Shown: positions 1-8,891 of the stretch, piece after piece
Position numbering within the stretch: position 1 is the first letter of the stretch
Layout: every line of letters begins with the position of its first letter
NCBI RefSeq assembly: GCF_000316645.1
Contig: NC_019684.1
Coordinates: 434,001 to 498,000 of the forward strand
Source: Nostoc sp. PCC 7524
Lineage (GTDB): Bacteria > Cyanobacteriota > Cyanobacteriia > Cyanobacteriales > Nostocaceae
DNA length: 64,000 nucleotides
Reading direction: 5' to 3'
Translations under genes and position numbers: made by a program
The notes under the pieces: generated by a model
The model's database searches: none
Seen by the model: only the letters and a program-made list of their open reading frames with translations
Told to the model about the DNA's origin: nothing

Positions 1-1
1 G

Positions 2-646
2 CGAAAAAAGCACGATTTACTGATTCAAGCACTTGAGGGTAGAGTTCGTCCTCATCAACGATTCATTCTTGCACAGCTACTGTGTCAAATTGATAGCATA
101 GACGAAACAATTAAATGTTTTGACCAACAAATTGAGGAATATTGCCGCCCTTTCGACCAAGCGGTTGAGTTAGTTGACACCATACCTGGTGTTGCTCGTC
201 GAACTGCTGAGATCATTGTCTCGGAAATTGGCACGGATATGAGTCGCTTCCCAAGTGCCGAACATTTGGCTGCTTGGGCTGGGGTTGCCCCTGGAAACTA
301 TGAAAGTGGCGGTAAGAAGCTTTGTGACGGCACTCGCAAAGGTAATCGAGTTTTACGAACTATTTTGGTTCAAGCTGCCCATGCTTTGGCTCGAACTAAA
401 ACTTACCTTGCTGCACAGTTTCGTCGTCTGTCGGCACGACGCGGAAAAAAACGCGCTGCGGTTGCTGTTGCACATTCTATTTTAACGATCGCTTACCATC
501 TCATATCACGTCAAGAACCTTATAAAGATTTAGGAGCTGATTATTTCGACAAACATCGACATGTAAGTGTCAAGAAACGTTTGATTAAACGCCTAGAAAA
601 ACTTGGTTATCAAGTTAGTGTTGAACCTGTTCCGGTCGCAATTTAA
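2..646 (+). CDS. IS110-family transposase, C-terminal part (5' end outside window)
   Basis: The frame is open from base 2 to the stop at 644-646, giving 214 visible residues of a protein that begins left of the window. The visible part matches the Transposase_20 (PF02371) half of IS110 transposases: a helix-hairpin-helix-like stretch (VDTIPGVARRTAEIIVSEIG), then AAWAGVAPGNYESGGK, where the Ser of ESGG should be the conserved serine, then a basic helical tail. The N-terminal DEDD/RuvC-like domain lies outside the window. IS110 elements move as circular intermediates and lack ordinary inverted repeats, so the element's right edge cannot be placed. Family assignment is confident; whether the copy is active is unknown. 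Confidence 0.88.
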   Translation, partial: RKKHDLLIQALEGRVRPHQRFILAQLLCQIDSIDETIKCFDQQIEEYCRPFDQAVELVDTIPGVARRTAEIIVSEIGTDMSRFPSAEHLAAWAGVAPGNYESGGKKLCDGTRKGNRVLRTILVQAAHALARTKTYLAAQFRRLSARRGKKRAAVAVAHSILTIAYHLISRQEPYKDLGADYFDKHRHVSVKKRLIKRLEKLGYQVSVEPVPVAI

Positions 647-1082
647 ACCTGTAATCAATATTTTGTTTCGGCTGTGTCGCCATTCAACGACAATAGCCAC
701 ATACTTTCTTTAGTTTTTTACCAAAGTTTGATTTTCAAGTCAGAAGGTTCTTTTCAGCTATAGGATTCAAACCCCTCCTGAAAAGAAGCCACCAAATTGA
801 AAATTTGGTGGGGGTCTTAAACCCTTGCTCCCGACCGTCGCGCAGATGGTGACGCTCCTGCGTCGCTAACGCTTCTCTACGAGACGCTCCGCGAACGCTA
901 TCGGGCAATCGAGGAAGGGATAAATCCCTTCTGCCTTCTGCCCTCTGCCCTCTGCCTTTCTTTGATAAATACCCTAAAAGGTTGATATCAACAACAGATT
1001 GAATATAACTTTTGAGAGTATGCAAGTAAATTGGCAAATATTATGCTGAGACTGGCAACTATTGCAGGCATTGCATTAGAAA
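647..1082. other. Intergenic region with several dispersed repeats
   Basis: I see no convincing gene. It holds a palindrome at 789-811 with arms CCACCAAATT and AATTTGGTGG, a GC-rich block at 870-902 containing ACGAGACGCTCCGCGAACGC (the same core recurs near 14400 and 16360), and a CTGCCYT-type heptamer run at 928-957. The minus-strand frame over this block translates repeats only. The start of this gap may contain the IS110 right end. Confidence 0.6.
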
Positions 1083-1268
1083 ATGCAAAAAAATCGTCCT
1101 AGTAATATATTTATACGTGCCTTCGTTTTAATTTTTATCATTTTAGCTATTTTCATCTTAGGCTCAATCATTCAACAGGCACAAAACCAACCAGAAAGGC
1201 TCGAAGAACCAGAAGTTGATTTATCTAGAATTTGGGTATTTAAGATAAAAAAAGAACTAATTGTCTAA
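1083..1268 (+). CDS. Small single-span membrane protein, unknown function
   Basis: 61 codons starting at ATG 1083. Residues about 9-29 are a strongly hydrophobic helix (FIRAFVLIFIILAIFILGSI). A short Gln/Glu-rich region and a basic C-terminus (KIKKEL) follow. No ribosome binding site is obvious. The membrane helix and the absence of repeats in this stretch favour a real gene, but the length is near noise level. I do not recognise the family. Confidence 0.4.
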   Translation: MQKNRPSNIFIRAFVLIFIILAIFILGSIIQQAQNQPERLEEPEVDLSRIWVFKIKKELIV

Positions 1269-1532
1269 GTCTGATAACTGATTTGGCACTTATCAATCTT
1301 TGTTTACTTGCCATTATGAGATGTAGAAAAGTTGGCTCTCCCAGACTTGGGTTGATAAATTAACACTAAAAAATGGCTCAAACGATTCATATAAAAAGGT
1401 TTCGCTAAAACAAAATCAAGAATTTAATAAAAATTCACTTTATTACTCTTGAATCCCAAGCTATGTAAGGATTTAACCTGATATTAAGTATTAATTTGTT
1501 ATAGCTAGTCTAGGAGAGCCGAAAAGTTTAGC

Positions 1533-3548
1533 ATGGTTCGTATTACAAGGCTGATTAGTTGGGTAATTATAGGTATCATCTTAGTTTCTCTGCCCAATGT
1601 GTCAAGTTGGGCGAGAAATGTACCCCAATTGCCGCCTACAACACCTCAACAGCAACAACCAACTCAACTAAAACAGCCTGTTGTACCATCTGCAACTGCA
1701 CGAGGATTGAATGATCCCCAAGAACTGGAAGCTTTTACAGATAGCATCTTTAATGAAGAGATGCCAAAATCTCATATCCCTGGTGCAGTAATTTCTGTAG
1801 TCAAAGATGGCAAGCTTTTTTTTGCTAAGGGTTACGGCTACGCTAATGCCGAGAAAAAGATACCTGTAGTTGCTGATCAAACCCTGTTTCGTGTTGCTTC
1901 ACTGTCCAAGCTATTCACTGCGACGGCTGCAATGCAGTTGTATGAACAGGGAAGACTCGACCTCGGTGCCGATGTTAACCAGTATCTCACAACTTTCCAA
2001 CTCCAGAATCCTTATCCTGAGTCGGTGAGAGTTGCCCAATTGATGACCCATACTGATGGTACTACCAAACGTAGAATTGGATTAGCAGCTCGTACTGCGG
2101 CACAAATGCAGCCATTAGGAAAGTATTTAGCTAACTATATGCCGCCAGTTGTGCGTCAGCCTGGTAGAGTATATGACTATTCCAGCCATAGCACCACCCT
2201 TTTAGGTTATTTGGTAGAAAGAGTCTCTGGTATTCCCTTCACGCAATACATTACAGACAATATCTTGCAACCTCTCAAAATGCGGCAGAGTACCTTTCTT
2301 CAGCCACCACCGCCAGATTTAGCTGAGAACTTGGCTGTAGGTTATCAATATCGCAATGGTAAGTTGCAAGCAGTCCCGTATTTATACTTCAATATTGCTC
2401 CAGCTGCGGCGATGAGCGCAACTGCCACAGACATGGCTCATTTTATGATTGCACATTTAATGAATGGCCGTTATGAAAACTCGCAGATTTTGAAAGCTGA
2501 AACCGTGCAACTGATGCACCAACAGCATTTTACCCACCATCCCAAATTACCCGGTACGGGCTACGGTTTTCGGGAACGGTTAGAAAACAATATGAGGATG
2601 ACTGGACATTTGGGTAGTTTGCGGGGTTATTCTAGCTCGTTAACCTTGATGCGCGATCGCAATATTGGTATTTTTATCGCTACTAACAGTATTAATGGCG
2701 TGCATGGCAAATTTCTGAGTCGATTTTTAGACCATTATTTCCCTGTCACTCAACAACCTGAACCTCTTCCATCCTTAAAACTTTCTCAAAAGCAACTTAA
2801 TCACTTTACAGGTACTTATCGCGATCTTGAATATCCCCGCCACACCTTTGTCAAGTTAACAGCACCGTTTGAGCATATGAATATCTTCAAAAATGATGAC
2901 GGAACATTGCAGATACGTACTCCTAGTTTTTTCTTTAGGGGAGATGCGCCTAGTTTTCGCTTATTACCCGTAGAACCTTTGTTATTCAAACGCACCGAGG
3001 ATGATGCTTTTACAGCTTTTGGCGAAGATAGCAATGGTCAAATTGCTTTTGCATTTAATCCACTTTGGCCGAAAATCGGAGCTTATGAGCGCATCCCTTG
3101 GTATGAAACTATTGGGGTGCAGTTAGCAATTGCTGGTTTTTGTGTATTTGTCTTTTTCTCTGCATCTCTAATGTGGCTTGTACGTCCTTTGATTGATTTT
3201 CTCAAAGGCAAACCTTTTTTAGATAGACAGAAGTTTAATCCTGCATGGATGATTGCAGGTCTTATTAGTACCCTAAATTTAGTGTTTTTGATTGGTTTAC
3301 CCTTGTCACTATGGCTTATTGGTGCATGGAAGTTGGTATATGGTGTACCTGCTGTAGTGGTGGCATTATTTTGTTTACCATTGGTGACTACTCCCCTAAC
3401 AATAGTTTTAGCTCTGTTGACTGTATTAGCTTGGAGAAATAAGAATTGGTCTTTAGGAGTGCGATCGCATTACTCGTTAGTTACTTTCGCTGCTTCGATT
3501 TTTATTCCCTTCGTCATGTACTGGAATTTATTGGGGTTTCAATTTTAA
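1533..3548 (+). CDS. Serine hydrolase, beta-lactamase/class C PBP-like, with C-terminal membrane domain
   Basis: 671 residues. Residues 1-27 form a signal peptide or anchor, followed by a Gln/Pro-rich linker to about residue 60. Residues about 62-400 form a beta-lactamase fold domain with SxxK at S123-K126 (SLSK), the tyrosine motif at Y216-S217-S218 (usually YxN, so the third position is unusual) and a late GHLGS that fits the third H/KxG box. The last 145 residues hold four or five membrane helices. The architecture fits envelope-anchored serine hydrolases acting outside the cytoplasmic membrane; the substrate (peptidoglycan peptide, D-amino acid amide or ester) cannot be read. The 99-residue gene only 22 bp downstream is probably co-transcribed. 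Confidence 0.85.
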   Translation: MVRITRLISWVIIGIILVSLPNVSSWARNVPQLPPTTPQQQQPTQLKQPVVPSATARGLNDPQELEAFTDSIFNEEMPKSHIPGAVISVVKDGKLFFAKGYGYANAEKKIPVVADQTLFRVASLSKLFTATAAMQLYEQGRLDLGADVNQYLTTFQLQNPYPESVRVAQLMTHTDGTTKRRIGLAARTAAQMQPLGKYLANYMPPVVRQPGRVYDYSSHSTTLLGYLVERVSGIPFTQYITDNILQPLKMRQSTFLQPPPPDLAENLAVGYQYRNGKLQAVPYLYFNIAPAAAMSATATDMAHFMIAHLMNGRYENSQILKAETVQLMHQQHFTHHPKLPGTGYGFRERLENNMRMTGHLGSLRGYSSSLTLMRDRNIGIFIATNSINGVHGKFLSRFLDHYFPVTQQPEPLPSLKLSQKQLNHFTGTYRDLEYPRHTFVKLTAPFEHMNIFKNDDGTLQIRTPSFFFRGDAPSFRLLPVEPLLFKRTEDDAFTAFGEDSNGQIAFAFNPLWPKIGAYERIPWYETIGVQLAIAGFCVFVFFSASLMWLVRPLIDFLKGKPFLDRQKFNPAWMIAGLISTLNLVFLIGLPLSLWLIGAWKLVYGVPAVVVALFCLPLVTTPLTIVLALLTVLAWRNKNWSLGVRSHYSLVTFAASIFIPFVMYWNLLGFQF

Positions 3549-3570
3549 ACATCAGTGAGCAATTAATAAT

Positions 3571-3870
3571 ATGCTGAACTCAGCTCGAAATAAAGCCAAA
3601 GAAATCATTCAAAATATTGTTGATACTACCCAAGAAAAAACAACTGAGATTACTGAAGAAGCTATTTTCCAAGCGGTTGATCAAGCTCTCAATGTGATAG
3701 AATTAGCCAGTAAAAGAGTCAGAGAAAGAGATATACCTACAGAAAAAGTTTCACTAGAAGTTAGTGTTAATATTATGGGATTAATCGAACTCAAAATGCA
3801 AGCCAATGTCCCTAATCAAGAAGAAGTAAAAGAGGTAATCTTAGCAGTTAATCATAATTCTAGCCAGTAG
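3571..3870 (+). CDS. Hypothetical protein downstream of serine hydrolase
   Basis: 99 residues with no signal peptide or membrane helix. The first 60 residues look helical and charged (KAKEIIQNIVDTTQEKT). The rest contains alternating hydrophobic residues that could form a strand pair (KVSLEVSVNIMGLIELKMQA). It starts 22 bp after the hydrolase gene and likely shares its transcript. I do not recognise a family and propose no function. Confidence 0.6.
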   Translation: MLNSARNKAKEIIQNIVDTTQEKTTEITEEAIFQAVDQALNVIELASKRVRERDIPTEKVSLEVSVNIMGLIELKMQANVPNQEEVKEVILAVNHNSSQ

Positions 3871-3960
3871 GGTGTGTTGTTGCATAGCGCGACGCACCAT
3901 CCGACATTTTAATGGCGTTAGGAAGTTTCTCTCTAACGCACCTTTGATATGAGAATTGAG

Positions 3961-3976
3961 CGGGGTTAAACCCCCG
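3961..3976. terminator. Short GC hairpin between convergent genes
   Basis: CGGGG, a six-base loop, then CCCCG, lying between two converging genes. The stem is only five pairs and no clear T-run follows on either side, so a terminator role is inferred from position alone. Confidence 0.3.
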
Positions 3977-4008
3977 TTCATATGCTTCCTATTTACCTTA
4001 TTTACTCT

Positions 4009-4830
4009 TTATTTGACAATATCAGGAATTGCTGATGGATATACAGATTCAGCAATTAATACAGGCTTATTTGTGTATTCTGCTTCGAGTTGTCTTTGAA
4101 AACCCGTATCCCAATTAAAGTCGTATTCTTGTTCAATGTCAGCAACAACAAATTGACGTAGTACACCAGTCACGACAATTTTTTCACCATCCCTAACTGG
4201 TGTTTGCCCCTGCGGATATAATACTAATAAATCTTGTCCACCAATTAATCTGTCTTCATCCAGGGTAAAAGCATTATTACCAACAATTTTCTCAACTTCC
4301 GCAGGTACAGCAATTACCTGATTGTAATATGCACTAGGATTTGTAGTCAATGTGCCTGGCTTCACTGCGGGAGCAATAGATTGGGCGATAATAGCTGGCT
4401 TACTTTCATATTCTCGATACAAATTCGGGTCTAAATCCAACCCGTATTCTGTCTCAACATCGCTCACAACAAAGTTAGCCACTTTACCTGTAATTTGTAG
4501 TTCTGTATTCTCAGGAATAGCTGCTGGCTTACCTGAAGCATTCACAACTAAAATTGTTTCACCATCTATAAAATCATTATCACTAATTGTGAATGTACTT
4601 GCACTAACTTTTCTGACTGGTTCACTTCTCACGCTTACAGTTTGGCCTAAAAGAGCATTGGTGTTATCTGCAACTTGCTCAGTTGTCACATTGCCTTCAG
4701 ATTCTCCAATTTCTCTACCAGCAAAGTCATTGGTACAAGCAGGAAGAAGTATAGCTGCCATAGCTAGAGCAATTAAACCTGTTCGTTTGCCGCTCAAGCT
4801 GCTAACAGTATGATAATATTTATTCAGCAT
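4009..4830 (-). CDS. Lipoprotein with two tandem copies of one domain
   Basis: 273 residues from ATG 4830. This start is preferred over the upstream in-frame Met at 4869 because GAGGAG lies at 4839-4844, and because it puts a clean lipobox (LLPAC, Cys32) behind a basic signal sequence. The mature part is an internal duplication. Residues about 50-150 and 160-265 share the same order of motifs: GQTVSV/NQVIAV, FTISDNDFIDGETILVV/FTLDEDRLIGGQDLLVL, ITGKVANFVVSDVE/VTGVLRQFVVADIE, YESKPAIIAQSI/YTNKPVLIAESV. Each copy looks like a small beta-rich, OB-like domain. It probably sits on the periplasmic membrane face; ligand unknown. Confidence 0.8.
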   Translation of the reverse strand: MLNKYYHTVSSLSGKRTGLIALAMAAILLPACTNDFAGREIGESEGNVTTEQVADNTNALLGQTVSVRSEPVRKVSASTFTISDNDFIDGETILVVNASGKPAAIPENTELQITGKVANFVVSDVETEYGLDLDPNLYREYESKPAIIAQSIAPAVKPGTLTTNPSAYYNQVIAVPAEVEKIVGNNAFTLDEDRLIGGQDLLVLYPQGQTPVRDGEKIVVTGVLRQFVVADIEQEYDFNWDTGFQRQLEAEYTNKPVLIAESVYPSAIPDIVK

Positions 4831-5228
4831 GAAAAAATCTCCTCGTGACATTAACAAAGCTAATTCCAAGCTCAGTTGCTAATATGAGCAGTGATTTATA
4901 AACTTATGGAAAAACCTGACAAATGCAGATTTAATTACTGCTTTTATTGATGGCAACCAGAAATTTGTTTGCTTTGCAGTAACACATTGATCCCATATTA
5001 ATAGTTCAAAAAATAAATTTCTTCTTTCGCAAGAATGAAAACAGGCATAAAATCATAGAGAGATGAATCAAACAACAGGTTTTTGCTTGATTCATCACGC
5101 ATTTATAGAAAGACCTTGTAATACCGAGTCCCAGTCAAAGATAGTACCTGGATCAGGGAGTTAGGAGTAGGAAAGGAATATTCTGCTGGAACGCAACTTA
5201 GTATAACTGTGGACTATAGACTATTGAC
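4831..5228. other. Intergenic region with a perfect hairpin
   Basis: No gene is seen. An inverted repeat at 5062-5096 has 10-bp arms (GATGAATCAA / TTGATTCATC) and a 15-nt loop. It may mark the end of the unknown leader between the two minus-strand genes. There is no T-run beside it. Confidence 0.5.
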
Positions 5229-5690
5229 TTATTTCATTGGTTGCAATTTTGTCACTTTGAGTTTAAAAGGCCCAACCCCAGTTTCCCCAAAAGATCGCAC
5301 TCGAATAATAAAAGTCCCTGTTTCATTTATGCGGGTAAATAGTAAAGAATTACTTGTACCATCGGGGCCATCATCATTTTCTGCTAATGTCGAACCATCG
5401 GGTGCTAACAGGGTAATGATACTATCAAAGCTCTCAGAACTTAAATCAATTGCTAGATTATCACCCTTATTTAACTTGACTGCATAATCACGAGCAAATC
5501 CACCCTGTCCTGTGGGAATATCTTTTTCTGAAAGGGTATCACTAATTTCTTTAAAATCAGTCAACATCACAGGGCTGTACAGTTTATTATTTTGAGCAAA
5601 ACCTGCTGTTGTACTAATAACAATTGCTAATAATGTAGCTGGAACCGGGATAATTATGCAAAAAAGTTGATGAATATTTCTACCGATCAT
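5229..5690 (-). CDS. Exported PPC-domain (pre-peptidase C-terminal) protein
   Basis: 153 residues from ATG 5690; an in-frame GTG at 5708 would add six. Residues 1-33 form a signal peptide ending near GFAQ. The rest is one bacterial pre-peptidase C-terminal domain: YAVKLNKGDNLAIDLSS, then FDSIITLLAPDGSTLAENDDG, then LLFTRINETGTFIIRVRSF. These beta-sandwich domains occur on secreted proteins and are usually non-catalytic. Here the domain stands alone, without a protease, so it is probably a small periplasmic or surface protein of unknown binding partner. Confidence 0.8.
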   Translation of the reverse strand: MIGRNIHQLFCIIIPVPATLLAIVISTTAGFAQNNKLYSPVMLTDFKEISDTLSEKDIPTGQGGFARDYAVKLNKGDNLAIDLSSESFDSIITLLAPDGSTLAENDDGPDGTSNSLLFTRINETGTFIIRVRSFGETGVGPFKLKVTKLQPMK

Positions 5691-5759
5691 GACAAGTGAT
5701 GTTCCCACAATAACAGGGTAATTTGGTTAATTATAAATTTCTCAGAGATAGCTTGCCCA

Positions 5760-6431
5760 TTAATTTTTGATGTCTCTGTTATTGACAGGAGTGGCGATCG
5801 CAGCTAACCCTAAGACGACAATTCCAGATTGACGAAGTATCTGCACAGCAGACTTAAAAGTAGCGCCAGTAGTGTAGATGTCATCCACTAACAATACTGG
5901 AGTTTGAGGGCGGCGATCGCAAAAATCTGCACCCAGAGCGAAAGCTTCAGCCAAGTTATTTTCTCGATCCGACGCAGATAAACCAAACTGCGCCTGAGTC
6001 TTGCGTACTCTTGCCAAACCATTTACCTTTAATTTTAGTCCAGTTGTCTGACAAAAGCTTTGGGCAATTAATGCGGCTTGATTGTAACCTCGTTGTTTTT
6101 GCTTACTGGCGTGGAGTGGTATCGGTACTACTACAATTTGTTGCTTTTGATGACAAGAATGTAATAACCAAGCTTCTCCTAGCCATTGTCCCAAAGGACG
6201 AGCGATTTGGGGTTGATTGTCGTATTTCATTACCGCGATCGCACGTTTGATGCTCCCACCATACACACCCCAGCTAAATACAGGTGTGGGTGGTTTCCAT
6301 AAGATATTGGGCTGTGTGTGATGGCATTTGTGTAACTGTCTGGTGCAATTTTCACAAAATACACCCGATGTAGAACGTTGACACAGAGGACAGTTGGATT
6401 GCAGAAATAAATCAAGAAAACCCTGGAACAT
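5760..6431 (-). CDS. comF: ComF family phosphoribosyltransferase-like protein
   Basis: 223 residues. An N-terminal zinc-ribbon-like cluster is formed by C14, C17, C26 and C29. A type I phosphoribosyltransferase fold follows, with the PRPP-binding loop VLLVDDIYTTGAT near residues 180-192 and the ComF-typical RGYNQAALIA. ComF proteins act in natural DNA uptake in transformable bacteria, probably at the inner face of the membrane; whether they turn over PRPP is unclear. The length is normal for the family. The neighbouring genes are unrelated. Confidence 0.9.
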   Translation of the reverse strand: MFQGFLDLFLQSNCPLCQRSTSGVFCENCTRQLHKCHHTQPNILWKPPTPVFSWGVYGGSIKRAIAVMKYDNQPQIARPLGQWLGEAWLLHSCHQKQQIVVVPIPLHASKQKQRGYNQAALIAQSFCQTTGLKLKVNGLARVRKTQAQFGLSASDRENNLAEAFALGADFCDRRPQTPVLLVDDIYTTGATFKSAVQILRQSGIVVLGLAAIATPVNNRDIKN

Positions 6432-6444
6432 GGTTCATTTTTGT

Positions 6445-6471
6445 GTAGAGAAGTTGTATTACAACGTCTCT
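6445..6471. repeat. Imperfect copy of a palindromic dispersed repeat
   Basis: GTAGAGAAGTTGTATTACAA followed by CGTCTCT is an imperfect version of the perfect 28-bp palindrome found at 22805-22832. It lies between comF and the GNAT gene and just overlaps the 3' end of the latter. Confidence 0.6.
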
Positions 6472-6950
6472 TATAGATATTTCACATACACGCGATCGCA
6501 ACGTGCAGTTTCTAAGCCTGTAGCTGGCTGATAGCCGTTGTTTTCATATAATTTGACTGCTTCTACCAAGACACTGACAGTTTCAATCCAAATTTGCTGA
6601 AAACCACGAAATGCGATCGCTTCTTCTAGCTGTTGTAACAAATATTTCCCCAAACCTAAACCCCTAACACTGGGTAAAAGGTACATTTTCCTGATTTCAA
6701 CTGCTTTTTCTCCCCGATGGGTAGGGTAGTATGCCCCAGTACCAACTATTTGACTTTGGTGTTCAATTACCCAAAACTCGCCCCCTGTGGCTAAGTAACA
6801 TTCTTCTACTTCCAGCACATCACGATCAGCACCTTTGGGTTCCCAACCCAGCCCGTATTCTGATAATACGTAACTGATGACGGCGGCGGCTCTAGTGCGA
6901 TCGTTTTTTTGCCAGTTACGAATTAAGAAGTCTTTGTAGTAGCTGTGCAT
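6471..6950 (-). CDS. GNAT family N-acetyltransferase
   Basis: 159 residues. The acetyl-CoA binding motif A is clear (MYLLPSVRGLGLGKYLLQQL), preceded by strand EFWVIEHQSQIVGTGAYYP and followed by YENNGYQPATGLE, the usual end of the fold. GNAT enzymes move an acetyl group from acetyl-CoA to an amine; the substrate cannot be told from sequence. Start ATG 6950 has no strong ribosome binding site. A small-molecule substrate is more likely than a protein, given the lone domain. Confidence 0.85.
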   Translation of the reverse strand: MHSYYKDFLIRNWQKNDRTRAAAVISYVLSEYGLGWEPKGADRDVLEVEECYLATGGEFWVIEHQSQIVGTGAYYPTHRGEKAVEIRKMYLLPSVRGLGLGKYLLQQLEEAIAFRGFQQIWIETVSVLVEAVKLYENNGYQPATGLETARCDRVYVKYL

Positions 6951-7452
6951 TACCTTTTGTGGGTCGGGTTTGTACAGAAAAGTCTTTTACCCAGCGTATA
7001 GCTTCTCTAGCTGATTCTAACTCAGGTGAAGCTCACCCAGCATGAATTTTACCTATGCTTAAGAGTCAGCAAGGCGAGTTTTGACTCTGGGAGTTCCTGA
7101 TCAATGCGATCGTCTCATTATCAATGAGCAGTGGAGAATTCTGGCTCAATTCTCAGAAAAACTATGAGATGAGATGAGCGAAACAAACAGTAGGTCAGGA
7201 AATTCAGTAAACTATTTATCCTTGTGTCTTAGGATCTTGAAATTATCAAGTTAGCTCATGTTTATACAGAAAAGTGCAGCGATGTGATCACGCTTTGTGC
7301 GGCTTCCCTTGGGAGTATAGCATAGGGAATCTAGCAGGTATCGTCTCCTAATGAGAATACTTGATTTAGCTAGCCCGACTGAAATTTTATAATGCTAATT
7401 TAATGCTAGGGAAGGTACTATTAAAACATAGAGAGGTGTTTGTTTTTAAGTA
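6951..7452. other. Intergenic region upstream of the ATPase gene
   Basis: No gene is seen. A short interrupted repeat (GCTTCCCTTGGGAGTATAGC, 7302-7321) looks like part of a dispersed family. GAGAGGTG at 7431-7438 is the only Shine-Dalgarno-like sequence before the ATG at 7453, and its spacing of 14 bases is long. Confidence 0.5.
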
Positions 7453-8601
7453 ATGATTATTTCTCATATAAGTTTGAAGAACTGGAGAAACTTTCGAGCA
7501 GTCGAGGTAGATCTAAAAGATCGCGTTTTCCTTGTTGGCCCAAATGCCTCTGGTAAATCCAATTTTCTTGATGCTTTCAGGTTTTTGCGAGATCTTGCCA
7601 AGGATGGAGGTGGATTACAGAAGGCAGTAAGAGACCGTGGAAGTTTATCGAAGCTCAGATGTTTATATGCGAGACGATATCCTGACGTTGAGATAGAAGT
7701 GCAGTTATCAGAAAACGAACTACAAGCACCTATTTGGAAATATAGTATTGGAATTAAACAAAGGAAAGGAGGGCAGAATGAACCTATCCTTTCTTATGAG
7801 AGGGTTTGGAAAGATGGTAAACAGTTAATCAATCGTCCAGATTCTGAAGATGAAAAGGATAGCTTACGTTTAACCCAGACTTATTTGGAGCAGATTAATG
7901 CGAATGCAGAGTTTAGAGAAATTCCCAAGTTTCTTGAATCAATCTTATACCTTCATTTAGTTCCTCAACTATTACGATATCCTGAAGCATTTAGTGGACC
8001 TGGAATTCAAGGAGACCCTTTCGGCAGAAATTTTTTAGAGCGAGTTATGAAGACCTCAGAAAGAACTCGCAGATCTCGCCTAAAAAAAATTGAAGATGCC
8101 CTAAGAATTGCAGTTCCGCAGTTAAAGCAGTTGACTGATGTGAAAGATGAAATGGGCATTCCTCATTTAGAAGCCGTCTATGAACATTGGAGACCTGGAG
8201 CAGGTAAACAGCGAGAGGATCAGTTTTCAGATGGAACATTACGTCTAATTGGTTTACTTTGGTCTCTTCTGGAAAGTGACTCTCTTCTTCTTCTTGAAGA
8301 ACCAGAATTGTCCTTAAACGCTGGAATTGTTGCTAAGTTACCTTCTTTAATTTATCGTTTACAGAAGCCGAAAAAGCGGCAAGTCATACTTAGCACCCAC
8401 AGTGCTGAATTACTATCAGACGCAGGTATTGGAGGTGAAGAAGTTTTACTGCTGACACCAACGGCTGAAGGTACAAAGGTTGAAGTAGCTGCCTCAATTC
8501 AAGAGATTAGGTGCTTGCTTGATGGAGGGCTGACTGTTGCTGATGCAGCTTTACCTCACACAACTCCTGCACAGATTGACCAATTGAGTTTACTTAAATG
8601 A
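7453..8601 (+). CDS. RecF/OLD-like AAA ATPase of a likely two-gene defence module
   Basis: 382 residues. The N-terminus ISLKNWRNFRAVEVDL and Walker A GPNASGKSN (about residues 29-37) are typical of RecF/SMC-like single-head ATPases (AAA_15/AAA_21 group). A signature-like SDGTLRLIGLLWSLL, Walker B LLLLEEPELSLN and a switch His in STHSAELL follow. The coiled-coil arm is short. The next gene overlaps by four bases (ATGA) but is cut to 46 codons. Such ATPases commonly pair with a TOPRIM or other nuclease-like subunit in anti-phage systems. That role is inference from family behaviour. The ATPase reading frame itself is intact. Confidence 0.8.
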   Translation: MIISHISLKNWRNFRAVEVDLKDRVFLVGPNASGKSNFLDAFRFLRDLAKDGGGLQKAVRDRGSLSKLRCLYARRYPDVEIEVQLSENELQAPIWKYSIGIKQRKGGQNEPILSYERVWKDGKQLINRPDSEDEKDSLRLTQTYLEQINANAEFREIPKFLESILYLHLVPQLLRYPEAFSGPGIQGDPFGRNFLERVMKTSERTRRSRLKKIEDALRIAVPQLKQLTDVKDEMGIPHLEAVYEHWRPGAGKQREDQFSDGTLRLIGLLWSLLESDSLLLLEEPELSLNAGIVAKLPSLIYRLQKPKKRQVILSTHSAELLSDAGIGGEEVLLLTPTAEGTKVEVAASIQEIRCLLDGGLTVADAALPHTTPAQIDQLSLLK

Positions 8602-8738
8602 CCGATATTCCAATTAATCTAGCAGTTGAGGATGACTTAAGTGAAGCTGTGTTGAAAGAAATTCTCAGACAGTCTCAACGCCCATTTTTTATTGGAACTC
8701 GAGGAAAATCTCAAAGAAAAAATTTAGAGCCAACATAA
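8598..8738 (+). pseudogene. Truncated partner gene of the ATPase, 5' stump only
   Basis: ATG 8598 overlaps the ATPase stop (ATGA), the usual sign of translational coupling. Only 46 codons remain. The start MTDIPINLAVEDDLSEAVLK resembles, from memory, the N-terminus of the roughly 200-residue partner proteins found after such ATPases. After residue about 33 the text becomes unrelated (RGKSQRKNLEPT) and stops, and repeat DNA begins shortly after. I read it as a gene broken by deletion or repeat insertion. A naturally tiny protein is the alternative. Confidence 0.6.
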
Positions 8739-8791
8739 TGAAATACAGCGTTTCATTAATTCGCAGCCAATTCTGTGCGTACCTCTGTCTT

Positions 8792-8832
8792 GAAAAGTTC
8801 TGAACGGAGAAAACCTCCGCTCAGACTTTTCG
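8792..8832. repeat. Imperfect inverted repeat at the break of the ATPase partner gene
   Basis: AAAAGTTCTGAACGGAG (8793-8809) and CTCCGCTCAGACTTTT (8815-8830) can fold together with one bulge and one mismatch. The segment from about 8745 to 8880 reads like a dispersed element rather than coding DNA. Confidence 0.5.
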
Positions 8833-8891
8833 CTGCGCTTACCTCTGTTTCCCTTCTGGGTTTATTTCACCACGCAGCTAAGAACAAAGCT

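Noticed and set aside
735-1037. 100-codon minus-strand frame
   Set aside because: It translates the heptamer and GC-rich repeat patch; no ribosome binding site or domain.
4352-4813. 153-codon plus-strand frame antisense to the lipoprotein
   Set aside because: Shadow of the lipoprotein gene, which has a lipobox and ribosome binding site on the other strand.
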